Shown here in pieces: positions 1 through 10,945 of a stretch of 64,000 nt of DNA; position 1 is the stretch's first letter, and the number at the start of each line of letters is the position of its first letter. The notes below the pieces were generated by a model that made no database searches, had not been told where the DNA came from, and was given only the letters and a program-made list of their open reading frames with translations. The DNA is from Ectobius pallidus (Eukaryota > Arthropoda > Insecta > Blattodea > Ectobiidae): contig CAXKWD010000005.1 in the NCBI GenBank assembly GCA_964059195.1, forward strand, positions 138,151,686 to 138,215,685, given 5' to 3'. A program made the translations under genes and the position numbers.

Positions 1-25
1 TGAGTATACATTCGGATGTTGTAAA

Positions 26-245
26 CTAGCAGGTGCCCGCGGCTTCGCCCGCGATTATTTACTCAACTGCTAGATGTTTTATTTATATTATTTATGTAAC
101 ATAAAAATAATTCAACATTATATTTATTAACTTTTACATCGTTTTACATAAATTGTTTGTATTACATTCTTAATTATATTGTTTATGTAATAAATATAAT
201 TACAAATAAGCTTAGTTAAACGAAGATAACTTATATTTTGCATAC
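26..245 (-). mobile_element. Helitron 3' end, truncated copy
   Basis: Read on the minus strand, the element ends in a GC-rich hairpin (CGCGGGCGAAGCCGCGG) followed about 8 bases later by CTAG and then a host T, the hallmark of a Helitron 3' terminus. The following ~200 bp of AT-rich DNA matches the copy at 21587-21785 closely. No 5' TC end or Rep/helicase coding sequence is visible. It is a truncated or non-autonomous copy, and its inner boundary is approximate. Confidence 0.7.
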
Positions 246-3101
246 ACATTCGGAATAAGACCATGAGACTATGAGTTCATTAAAACGTACCACAGACTCA
301 CGAACCTTACCCAAATCATGCATAAACAGTTCAATGATAATTTCATTTCATTTCATTTATTTATTTACAGATGATACAGACAATTTTTACAAATTTTAAA
401 TAGTAGGCATCTTAAGGCATCATAAGGATGACATAGGATGATTGATGATGATGATGACGATGATATACAATAACAATACAACTATAACAATACTCAGACA
501 GATTCTATAAGTAGACTAATAATAACAATAATAATAATTTATTGCATCTGTAGCTATACATTGTGTAGGTAGACATTGTCAATATTATTTAGAACAAATA
601 AAGGTTACAGTAACTGCAAAATCATTTATGTAAAAAATCCTTAAAAAAATAAAATGTCTTCTCATACAAATACTCTCATACAAATATTAATAATAATAAT
701 GCTAAAATCCCGATATCGATTTTCATTGAACGATTAAATTGAGATGCACGGAGAAAAAATGAGGTTAAATTCGAGTTCCCTAGCTCAAAAAATCCCGGTC
801 TCGCCATAGTGAGATTTGTCCAAATCATTCAATGCTCTTTTCTTCCGAGTCCTCTTATGATTTCACTTGATGACTACCTTATTATCAGTGATAAACCTAG
901 CTCTGTAAGGGTTAATATTAGTCTACGTTCTCTCCGTAAAAAATTATTTATTGGAGAAAGTTGTGACACTGATACTAGAGTCAATCCAGAGTAGGCTGCT
1001 TTGGTTTACTTGACAGTTATATGAAGAGTTATTGAAGGCTGTTTGATTGAATAGGACTTATTAATGAACATTCACTTGTCGCGTCTATTATGTAACTGTC
1101 GGTTAGTTTTGATGGAAAAGAGCGTGTGGCGAGTGTTTAATTTGCAAGTGCGCGCTTGCTCGTGTGCTTATGATGAGAATCACGTCGGGGCGTGATGCCG
1201 ACCTGCAGACCGGACGTCTGACCAGTTCCAGCCCCTCAGGCTCTTCTGTTCAGGTGCATGCCTAACTATAACCTGTCTGCAGGCAGAAGTATGGATTGCT
1301 GCAAATGTTAGGTGATGGCAATGATGATAATGGCCATTACCGTGTTAATAATCACGGAGCTCATGCGATGATATGAGTAAGGTGTTGCTTTTGATGAGGG
1401 CTTGGATGATCCATAACAGCGAAGTTCTCTTGAAAAAGAGAGAAGTACGGTAAACGTATTAATTGAAGACATGGAGGGAATATTGATGTATGTCACATTT
1501 TCACTATTCCGAGATATTTTTAATGCAAAGTTTGAAACTTTATAGGCCTATTAACCATCAAATACCTAGGCTCTATTTCATAAACCTGTCAAGCACTACA
1601 ATTTGACAATTATGTCACTTTGATAGGCAATTGTCTCTATTTTTAAGTAAACAAATTTGTCATACTTTACAGGTAAGTAATTCTGAATTGTCTAGGCCGT
1701 TTATCAGTAGTAACAACTGGAGGCCTATAATTTTGTCTGTCACAGAATGCAAATCGATTATCACTGCTTTGTGAAATGATCAATTATTCATTTTGATTGA
1801 TGTTTTAACCTTAATCTATTTATTGCCGGGAATAAATGGTACTATTGAATAAAACATGTTCCACATTCTATCGGCAGAACATATTTATTTCTGTTGATGG
1901 TTTCTTGTAATCTGTCTCCTGTTTCTTTAAGATTCATTTTGTTGATTCGGAATTTTTCTCTGAAAACAATATCATCCAAATTAATTTTATGCTTGAAAAT
2001 CTAAATTTCACTTCCTATTTCTTTTCTCTGCTACTATTGTTGTAGGCATACTTATCTTACATATTATAAATTAATTTATTGTAATAACTCAATTCCAGCT
2101 TTTTAGGTTTTATTCTGATTGAACAATATTGTCAAAATGCTGTAACATAAGAGGAGTCAAGTGTCACCAAAAACATGACAATTTTACAAATATATATAAT
2201 TGTAAACAAAAGTCTGCATAGTCAGGTGTTTCATAAACGAAAATTGTCGGAAAACATGACTTTTTTGTCATATTTTTGTGTGTCAATTTTTAAAATTTTG
2301 TGAAACAGAAAAGTGACATTTTGTCATGACAATTTACATAAACTGCATATGAACAAAAAAAAAAAAAAAAAAAAAAACATGACAATAATATATAATTACT
2401 TTTATGTGTAGAGATACATACTACAATAATCAATTATAATAATAAACGCAATATTAATGGCACTACCTTATTTTAGGAATGAGGTTAACCTAACCAGTGC
2501 ATGAAAATAATAACACTGAAAAGCCGCACGGTTATGGACGATTTCACGACGATCGATGTATCGAGTTCTCTCACAATGACAACGAAAATTAAAAATATTG
2601 CGATTAGGAAGAATCATAATAAAAAAAATGCAGTCGGGCTGAATTTATTTAAGTTGGTTACTTTTAATACTTTAGGATTATACAGTACGTCAGTGAATTT
2701 AAAGCAGTTTAATCATCATAGCAGTAAAACATCGTTTGATTTATTCATGAAAATTTACCATAATACAACATTTAAGAGATTTTATTTAAATAACCCTTGT
2801 TAATGTTAAATAACACAGTAGGTCTAACTTTTCATTATAATTTCAAACATCTCAGAAACAATGTAATATTATGTTAGGATGATTATGCCAATTCCTAATA
2901 CAATGCAATTCCACGTTGCTGAAACTGTTGCACTATTCTTTTTTACCTTTAGCTTCTCGCAGTTCGGTTCTGTCGAACGCATACACAGTATGAAAAAGAC
3001 AAAAACTAAAATTTAAATCACCTCCCATTTGGATATATAATGGTTATTATAAAGGACAATAAATTAGAACTTTATTAGAATCGGAAAGGAAATGCTAATT
3101 A
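246..3101. other. AT-rich non-coding region
   Basis: No gene is recognised. There are short simple repeats (TTTCA-type near 345-365, ATG/GAT-rich 425-465, AAT-rich 520-540) and a poly-A run at 2355-2377. A 100-codon open frame at 2501-2803 (+) has biased AT-rich composition and no recognisable domain, so I do not call it. Around 1580-1660 and 2160-2340 there are repeated TTTCATAAAC and TGACAATTT motifs in both orientations, possibly a decayed inverted-repeat element. Confidence 0.5.
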
Positions 3102-3109
3102 ATGATGAC

Positions 3110-4049
3110 TAGGGCAAGGCATTTAATGACCATAAAAAAGTGAAAAAATGCGAAATAAAAATGCATTTATGACCTAAAAGTAGTGAAAAAATGACCCAAA
3201 AAAATAAAAAAATGACCAACAAATTTTATCATTATTACTATATTTTTCCAACGGTGGAAAAAACATTTTCTCCGTACTCGGAAACAAATCGTTTTAATTT
3301 ATCAAACGTACTTTCTTTCACTTTGGGCATTTTACTGAACTCTTCTTTCAACAAACTATCTCATACAACTCTTACAGACAACTGAAAGACATAGTGAAAG
3401 TCCTCCTACCTGAAAATGAATAACAATAGGATGCTCGGATTAGTTCATGATGCACATTCCTTTAAAATAATAAAGCAGGTATAGTCGCCACGCTTATCTC
3501 TAACGGAGCTGTGTCCCAAGTGTTGTTTCTTTAATGCAAGAAGGACACATTCGTCAATAGCCGCTTGTATTTACAACATTGTTTTCTTGGAAATGTAGAC
3601 TAGTTCAAAATGCTTAAAAATAGGAGAAGCAGGTATTGCTTATACTGTATTTTCTTGGAAATGTAACAAGAGTTCAAAATGCATAATCCTTCCAGTAACG
3701 CTGCAATCTGCTTTATTTCCTGTGGATGTTATTTGCTTTTACAGTTATAATAGACAAACATTAAAATTCAAAAATAATAAATAAATAAAACTAAAAATAT
3801 AATGTAAGACTTCATTTAAAAACCATAAAAATGCCGAAAAAGTCCTAAAAATGCCGAAAATGATCTAAAAATGACCAAAAAATGACCTATCTATTGAAAA
3901 TTACGAAAAAATGCAAAATAAAGCAAAAAAATGCAAAAACAAATAGCTCTTATTTGATCAATTAATTGATGATACACGTTTATATATATTCGAGCTATCT
4001 TGTAACCATCATATAAAAAAGATGCAAAATCATCAAATGCCTTGCCCTA
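3110..4049 (-). mobile_element. Non-autonomous hAT element, copy 1 (940 bp)
   Basis: Terminal inverted repeats of about 20 bp begin TAGGGCAAGGCATTT at each end, with one mismatch. They are flanked by a perfect 8-bp target duplication ATGATGAC (3102-3109 and 4050-4057), which is diagnostic for the hAT superfamily. The interior is A-rich and full of AAAATGCC/AAAATGACC motifs near both ends. A remnant of a transposase N-terminus lies at 3238-3330 on the minus strand, so I orient the element that way. No intact transposase is present. A second copy of the family is at 51860-52554. The element ends 131 bp beyond the IR gene stop codon. Confidence 0.9.
3238..3330 (-). pseudogene. hAT/CGGBP1-like transposase N-terminal remnant
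   Basis: The minus strand reads an ATG at 3330 followed by 30 codons to a stop at 3238. The peptide starts MPKVKESTFDKLKRFVSEYG and continues through VFSTVGKI. This resembles the N-terminus of CGGBP1-like proteins, which derive from hAT transposases and carry a BED-type zinc finger just after this point. The zinc finger and catalytic domain are absent, so it is a broken leftover of the element's own gene. The family call rests on pattern memory. Confidence 0.55.
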
Positions 4050-4180
4050 ATGATGACGAATATGCTAAAACGTAAGCCAAAGAACTAGTGCCCTAAGGTT
4101 CACAGTACATATTGTGAGTATGTGTTACTTCATCTGCAGTCAGACCCTAGTTACTGATATAGTTCTCAAAATATTTATAT

Positions 4181-6010
4181 TTATAAATACTTACTGGCTA
4201 TTTCACATGTAAATAGCGTGAGAGAAAATGTCAAACCAATAATCAATAGGTAGAATGCGCCCTGAAGGTGATTCAGTGACAACTTATAAACAATTTGTGC
4301 CGTATCTTCAGAGGAATATGCATACCATGAGTCATATTGAAATTGTCTTAGCCACATATCTGTGAGCCCAGCACTTGCGAATAAGTGAAACAAGTCATTC
4401 AGTGGTTTGTGAAGTACACATCTTAGGCTAATTTGAAGTGTAAAATACCGACGTTCAAGCGTTTCATCAAGGGGCACTACAAGTTTCTTTCCATTTTTTG
4501 TATGTCTAAATCTAATGTAAAGTTCTGACATAGTCTTTCCACTAAGAAGATCCAAATCTCGTTCAGAAGCTATTCTGTCTAGTCCTTCGAAGCTATCAAT
4601 GTATTTATATCTGCTAAATTCTCCAATTACATTGAGGCCAGTACGTTTTTCCACAGGAGAGTTTTCTAACTCTTTTAAGTATCTGATAGGCTGCAGTTCT
4701 CCAGGATTAGCCAAAAATCCTATGAGGGAAGATTGGTAGGCAGTATATATTTGTAAACAGTAAAAGAACCATACAGTGTAGAAAGCTGCAGCAATTTTGC
4801 CATCGAAGTATAGATTTGACGACGTTGACAACTGTGTTCGAAGGGCTATCATGAAGGCTACTACTAGGTCGTTTTTGTTCCCTAAGCCATGTTTATAGTA
4901 CACACCCAAGAAAAACCAGAAAGTCATTATTCCAAAAACGCATGTTATTCCGACTGCAATCCACATGTGGTAACGAAATACTCTCAGAAGGCCCTTCCAT
5001 CTTGGGACAGTATTTCCAGAAGGTACAAACCAAGTGACGTCATCTTTCATGTGAGGGTAAAGAATTTCACATTCATCTGGTTTGTAAAGATAGTCCATCT
5101 GAACAGGTCCCTTGATGTCAAAAGTTGAATAAGACATCTTTTTTGGGACGAAAGAGAAGTTAAGTTTTTTACTCAGGACGTTAAATGCATCCATCAAAAG
5201 TCCTGTGAATAGCAGAGTTTTCTGTCTATTATCGGTGATGTAACTTTCTGTGTGAACGAATGGAGGCCATGCATTGAAAACTGTATTCATCATGCAGCCT
5301 CGAAGGTTTCTAATCTCTTTCCGTGGAAAGAGATTGACATTTCTCAGAAAACATTTCTTTGATCTTACCCATGAGTCAAGATGGGTAATCTTATTGAGCC
5401 TTCTTAAACAGGCATCTTGCTGATCATTCCAAAACCAACTGTAGGCCTCAAGTGTGCTATTATTTGGTACAAGTACAACTACGTTGGCCATTAGTAATCT
5501 CCACGCATACTGTAGTAGCTTTAGCACAAAACGAGATTTCATCGATCTTTCTACTTCACCTGTAATTATCAAAAGTCGTGCTGAAGGATTTCTTCTGTCT
5601 ACATGGATTCTCCCCAGAAAGTAAGCAAGAGATTCAGCCTGAACTTTCGAACTAACTGCAGGCAACAATATAAGCAATGACGCTGGTTTTTGGACATTCT
5701 TATCTCCATATTTTGCAAATTCGGTGCTATACGATAGAGGGCTGTAAGGTATCCCGTTCCTATTGTTCAGAGCTCTAAGAATAGCATTTCCACCTTTTGT
5801 TTCTACTCCATAATAAACTAAGAGACTTCTATAAACCATGTCAGGAGTATTTATTATCATTGGCAAGTTGATTGGGAAATATTTGTTAATAATTTGCAGT
5901 GAGCAATACGAAATCTCTTCATCCAATGAGTCGGCTGAATCTCGTGGAAGAATATTTCCAGCCCATGCAGTCAGTATGTAACTTACAAAGAATATGCATT
6001 GCAGAGTCAT
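4181..6010 (-). CDS. Divergent ionotropic receptor (IR), complete coding region
   Basis: The 609-residue protein is an insect chemosensory ionotropic receptor, a variant ionotropic glutamate receptor that forms a ligand-gated cation channel in sensory neuron membranes, normally with IR co-receptors. Residues 1-18 look like a signal peptide. The S1 ligand-binding half starts at about 236 with LRGCMMNTVFNAWPPFV, a typical IR motif. M1 is at about 348-371, the pore loop near 382-397, and M3 about 405-433 ending AYQSSLIGFLANPGEL, which replaces the SYTANLAAF-type gate of true glutamate receptors. The S2 half runs about 437-580 and M4 about 582-604. A possible N-glycosylation site is NNST at 183-186. 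The frame has no stops or shifts and the length is normal for the family. The start is the first Met. Eight bases upstream the minus strand reads TTACAG, so a 5'-UTR intron could end there. It is intronless in the coding part, as many divergent IRs are. The ligand is unknown. Confidence 0.93.
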   Translation of the reverse strand: MTLQCIFFVSYILTAWAGNILPRDSADSLDEEISYCSLQIINKYFPINLPMIINTPDMVYRSLLVYYGVETKGGNAILRALNNRNGIPYSPLSYSTEFAKYGDKNVQKPASLLILLPAVSSKVQAESLAYFLGRIHVDRRNPSARLLIITGEVERSMKSRFVLKLLQYAWRLLMANVVVLVPNNSTLEAYSWFWNDQQDACLRRLNKITHLDSWVRSKKCFLRNVNLFPRKEIRNLRGCMMNTVFNAWPPFVHTESYITDNRQKTLLFTGLLMDAFNVLSKKLNFSFVPKKMSYSTFDIKGPVQMDYLYKPDECEILYPHMKDDVTWFVPSGNTVPRWKGLLRVFRYHMWIAVGITCVFGIMTFWFFLGVYYKHGLGNKNDLVVAFMIALRTQLSTSSNLYFDGKIAAAFYTVWFFYCLQIYTAYQSSLIGFLANPGELQPIRYLKELENSPVEKRTGLNVIGEFSRYKYIDSFEGLDRIASERDLDLLSGKTMSELYIRFRHTKNGKKLVVPLDETLERRYFTLQISLRCVLHKPLNDLFHLFASAGLTDMWLRQFQYDSWYAYSSEDTAQIVYKLSLNHLQGAFYLLIIGLTFSLTLFTCEIASKYL

Positions 6011-8906
6011 GATATCCCTGTAACATTAATAGTAATAAAAATTATAGTAATAATATGTAGCTATTGGAAAATATTGTAACAGGCAGGGTTAATATTTGGC
6101 TAAAGTCTAATTGAATAGGCCTAACCATACTTATTTCATGAATCTATACACATAATAAAGAATGAGCAAAATGTAAAACAAAGCATTAATTATGCGATAA
6201 TAACATTCTTTTTACAATAATAGGTGGTATCCGAAATACTAGGACACTACGTAATTAATGTGTATGTTTTCAAGGCTAATGGGAACAATACCAAACGTCT
6301 GACACTAGGCTGGTCTAGAATGTTAATTTGGTTAGAAGATGAATTTCTAAATTTGAAATTTGAAATGTTGGTACTGACTTTTTTTATTTGTAATATACTC
6401 GTATATTATACCACATTAAAACTATATTAATAAATTAAGAATCATTATTTCCTTCTTTTGTGATATAGTATAAAGAAGAATCCTTACAAGCCTACCTTTC
6501 CAAACACTTTTTAGAACTTCTGTAATTCCAGTAATATTGAGATCAATATGACATTATCGAATAAAATCGTAGTTTCACGCAATTCCAGAAGCAGTAGAGA
6601 TCAGGTTTACTGTTTAAAATAACGTGTTACATCTATTTCAAGACTGTTGTCATGAACGCCACAAACATTTGTGCGTAAAATATTGATATTAAATATCAAT
6701 ATTTGCTTCTACCTGTAAACACATTGGGTGGTAACATACAAAAGCGGGCTATGAATGTAAAGCTTTTTGCTGAAGTAAAATAATAATAGAATCCATTTCA
6801 AGCAAACTTTACGTTCATTTACTTTACTTTCTTATTCAATACATCTATTTTAAATTGTATTATAGAATGTTACTGAATGCTCACTTCTTGTCATACTAGT
6901 TTCATTTGCCATACATTATTTATTATCAGTACCGTCATTTATATCCTTTTATTTATATTTTATCCTTACTTTCCTTTTCCGTTTTTCCATAGTATATTAT
7001 TACTTTATTTCTTATTCATATATAGTTCATATCTATCTGCCTGCCTTTTAAATGATTATTTTATTACTTATTACTTATTTAATATTCCTTAGGTATGCTT
7101 CGATTTATTTCCTTCCATTTATTTCTTTCCAGAGAATCCATACAGTTTTTAAATATGTGATTGAAGTAGTCATTAAGGACAATGTCCTAGATAGTTGGGC
7201 GATGTTGATAATAACAACATTGTCCAGGCAATTTCGTTCCTATCCAAGCCTCTTTGGCCAATGTCACCAGATCAGAAATAAATCCCTGTATTGAACATTT
7301 TGTGGAGCTGGTAGAAGCGTTGGAGTCGGCTAAAGGTAAAGAAATAAGTCCCAGAGAAGCGGTTTAAACCAACAGTATATCAGGGGCACAGGGCTATCGA
7401 AGATGTCGCTTCAAAACTAAACGCAGAAGCAGAAATTGTAAGTGTCGTGCACTCAAATTCTATGCAATTAAAAGTGTCATGGAAGTTTGTGTTGTGAAAT
7501 TAAGTTAGAGCTAAAATATACTGTTTTTCATAAATGGAAGTGTTTTGGAAGTTTCTGTTGTGAAAACAAATATTCAAATGTTCTGTTTGACACGAAAGGA
7601 AATAAAACGCACATTTTGAGACGATCATGTGCTTATTTTATCAACATTGCCAAATTATTACAACTAGCCATTTACGTCATTGTCTGGGCAATGTGTGCTA
7701 ATAATAGGTTTATTTCATATGAAGTATACAAGAATGCCCAACGCTGTTTGGTCTGTTACATAAATTGCCGGTCATTGACGTTATTGGATATAAATAAATA
7801 ATAGTAATTGGAAATGATGTAAATGCCCGGACAATATTATGTTATTTTCTAATTTACTTCATTGTCCGTAACATGTATGCTGTTCTTTCCATTCGAATTA
7901 ATATTTATCTAAGCTACCTTGGTATTATTAACAATTTTATAAAAATATGGTAGGCTACTGACTTTTCTGATAAATCTGGCTAAATTTCTTTAACGTGGCT
8001 TAAGTAATTTTAGAATGTGTCGTATCTTGACTTTGAAATAAGTTACATAACATTTAGAATTATATAAATAAATACACAACGGAGAAGACAAATACGTGCA
8101 TAATGTTATTTCTTTGCAAAAAATTAAAAAAGCAAATTTATAACTGCCGAATTTATATTTCCTAGGGGAAAAACCCCTTAACCACAACAGATTGCTCTTC
8201 TGTCAATCCGCTGTCTAGAAAAGTGGACGAGAAATAATCTATGACTAGACTATGGTGAAATGGCACAAACTTTATGGTCCAATCAAAATATTTAAAAGAG
8301 GAATTACAACAACAAGTAAAGAAAATAAAATTTAAAACGTAGCTTAACAATAATATTTATAGATGTAAATAATCTATATTAATAGATTCTAAATCCAAAA
8401 CACTTCTCTGCCAAAATAGTCACATAATATTAAACCCCCAATATAAATTATTTATATTATTTGGTCCTTTCGTACTAAAATAATTTACCTAATTAATAGC
8501 CTAGTAAAACCCTGTTCGAATAATAGTGAACTAAACTGATTTATTCTTATTAAATAAGCGTCAGGTAAATTCTTACAGTAAAAAATAAATGCATTATTCA
8601 AACAAAGAAATGTCAGAGTTCTAGATGCTATATATAAGGAGTCATAAATAAAAATACACGATCAATACTCCTTGCATGCATTGCATTTTATGTGCATGCG
8701 GAATAATCAATTATACTCAACAGAAACTGCTGCGGAAATAGAAAATTCTTTGTTTAGAAGTGACCTTTGAGAAATGAAACACGCATGCATTTTGTACATT
8801 GTTCTGTGAGAAATCTTGCAATTCTCTCATGAATTTGCCAAACAGAATGGCAAAGATAAACTTTGTTCTCTTCTACATGCGTGAAGGCTGGGGTATAAAA
8901 AGAACT
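6011..8906. other. Non-coding, no gene recognised
   Basis: AT-rich DNA without a supportable gene. The IR promoter and any 5'-UTR exon must lie in the first part, but I see no convincing core promoter. Open frames near 7052-7294 and 7487-7801 (+) show no domain. Three stretches around 7190-7225, 7670-7700 and 7825-7870 repeat the phrase ATTGTCCxGGCAA/ACATTGTCC in varied form; I could not define a unit. Confidence 0.5.
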
Positions 8907-8919
8907 CCCGTTATAATGT

Positions 8920-9510
8920 GCCGTCACGGTGGCTCATGCTTAGCGCGTGGGCCTGGCATGCTAGCGGTCCCGAGTTCAAATCTCGGGGCTGGCGGGCGTG
9001 TCATTTGTGGTGGACAAAGCCGTGACCTTTGGGGGTTTTTCTCGGGGATCCTCCCGTTTCCCCCTTCATTCATTCCACCAACACTCTCCACTTCAACTTC
9101 CTTTCCCCCCTCATTATCATCCCGTTCCCCTTTACTGGTTTTCGGGCCAGCTCCTGCTGCAGACTCTGCTGCGGGCCTCCCCCGTCCTGCCCCGCTGCTT
9201 GTGGTCAAGAGTTGCTGGTGGTGTACCGTGCCTTTGGGGCTCTCAGAGGGACCCTGGGTTAGTGGCGCATGTCTGGTTGTGCCGCGCCTAGGGGGCTCTT
9301 GTACGAGGGACCCTGGGTACGGTGCACGTGGAGTGGTACCAGGTCCTTGTTGGATGTAGGGGAGCTCCGTGGGGGCTTGTGGTGGAGTCTGTTGACTGGG
9401 GGGCCTTAGGGCATGCACATCATTCGTTTCCTAGGGGGTGGGCAATGGGCCCGCCTATGTGGCCTCCGTCCGCGAGCCCGTCAGGGCTCAGCCCCTGACC
9501 TATACCTATA
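8920..9510 (+). mobile_element. Full-length tRNA-derived SINE, unusually long (591 bp)
   Basis: A perfect 13-bp target duplication CCCGTTATAATGT lies at 8907-8919 and 9511-9523. The 5' end (about 8922-8997) is a tRNA-like head with an A-box-like GTGGCTCATGCTTAGCG and a B-box GAGTTCAAATC, which would serve as an internal RNA polymerase III promoter. The body is strikingly GC-rich in an AT-rich region, with a C/T-rich stretch at 9050-9140. It contains a near-duplication around GAGGGACCCTGGGT (about 9248 and 9304). The 3' tail is a short CCTATA repeat. Open frames across it are by-products of its base composition. Confidence 0.88.
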
Positions 9511-9768
9511 CCCGTTATAATGTCGAGGTCGAATTGTCCTCATTTGGAAGGTTCTGATGAAAACCTTAGAAGTTATTAATATGATATGCTATCTGACCCG
9601 TTATTTCTCATGCTTTTTTTACGAATATATTGTATGCTTACGCTGCATAGATGTTTGATTATAACTCGGTCGAATTTTGTTATTTTGGCGGCAAAAAAAG
9701 TACTTCTGTTCCTTACATCAAGATGAAAGTACTACAATGTGTTTATTTACATCCTCTTAAGGCCTTAA

Positions 9769-10358
9769 GGGGATCCGGAATGAGATTTTGGGCCAAAAAT
9801 GGCTTTTTATTTTATTTTAATTGATTAAAAATAACTGGATTTTTATCTTCAAAGTGAGATATAAATCATTGTTGTACTGTAAGTCTAAATATTTTAAATT
9901 AATTTTAAAAAAATGCCGTGCATGGAAGGTGAACCAATTTATTTTGATATTCCAACTTCAGAGTTTTCTACGTAAGTTTCTTTTTTAATTACTTAATGTA
10001 TCTCTTCTCAACTTCTACTACATGTGGGGTCTTGAAATTTTCACATTTTTTTATCCAGATATTGTGCACACGCTGAAGCTCTCAAAATTGCAGATTTCAA
10101 TTTTGTAATCACTTTAATGATATTATATATTGTAAAATGAAGAGAAAAAAGGTTAATATAGTAAAGAATTATAATTTATTATACCTGAAGGCTAAATTTA
10201 AATATCTAAGCTTCAGTATATAGCGAAGTACGTATCTATAGCATATATAAATTTCATATGTCTGCCAAGGATAGTTTTGGAGAAAAGGTACATGGAATAT
10301 TGAATTGAATATTGAATACATGAATTAACATTGTAAGTATAGGGCATTCCGGGTCCCC
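9769..10358. mobile_element. piggyBac-like TTAA-flanked element (590 bp)
   Basis: The ends are inverted repeats GGGGATCCGGAATG (9769-9782) and its partner at 10345-10358, with one mismatch in 14. Each is immediately flanked by TTAA (9765-9768 and 10359-10362), the exact target duplication of piggyBac-type transposons. The interior is AT-rich with no transposase, so it is a MITE-like derivative. The target itself was CTTAAGGCC, and GGCC is present on both outer sides. Confidence 0.78.
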
Positions 10359-10683
10359 TTAAGGCCTTCTCTTCCACATACAAACTTTGCTTAATCAATA
10401 ATAATCTGAGTGGAAAACATAACACATATAACATGTAATTATACATAGTTAACATTTAATTAGTTCGCATTTAATTAGTTAACATTTAGAATCACTCTAT
10501 CAACCGTACCTTATTGTAGATCTGCGGGAAATGGCACTCAGAAGTGAGCTCCTGGTAAAACGATGAGAGTAGGCAGATTCATAATTTTTACTGGCATGGT
10601 TCTTTTTGTAAGAAGGTATAAGTAAAATATAACAATTATAGGATTTTCAGAAAGTACAGTCACTATTTTCTAATACAATAAAC

Positions 10684-10937
10684 CAGCGTTTCTCAACCTC
10701 AGTGGTCCGCGAAGATGGTGCAGATGGTCCGCTGACATAATTTAAAAAATATCATAAAGCAAGTGGAAAGTAAAGACGTAAATTTTTTTCACATATTTCG
10801 TTATAATGACCTATAATTAATACCCCAAATATTAAGAATATAGGCCTTCTTTTAAAAATGGGATGTAAAATTAGGGGTCCGTAACATTTTTTACACATTT
10901 TACAGGTCCTCGGGTTCAAAAAGGTTGAGGAACGCTG
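10684..10937. mobile_element. hAT MITE (254 bp)
   Basis: Terminal inverted repeats CAGCGTTTCTCAACCT and CAGCGTTCCTCAACCT (15 of 16 identical) are bounded by a perfect 8-bp target duplication CAATAAAC (10676-10683 and 10938-10945). This is a hAT-type non-autonomous element. Subterminal GTGGTCCGC/GGTCCTCGGG blocks are also partly complementary. No coding capacity. Confidence 0.88.
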
Positions 10938-10945
10938 CAATAAAC

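Noticed and set aside
2501..2803. 100-codon plus-strand frame starting at an ATG
   Set aside because: No domain, biased AT-rich codons and no supporting context.
8924..9418. 164-codon and 186-codon open frames on both strands
   Set aside because: They overlie the GC-rich SINE bounded by a 13-bp target duplication; composition explains the long frames.
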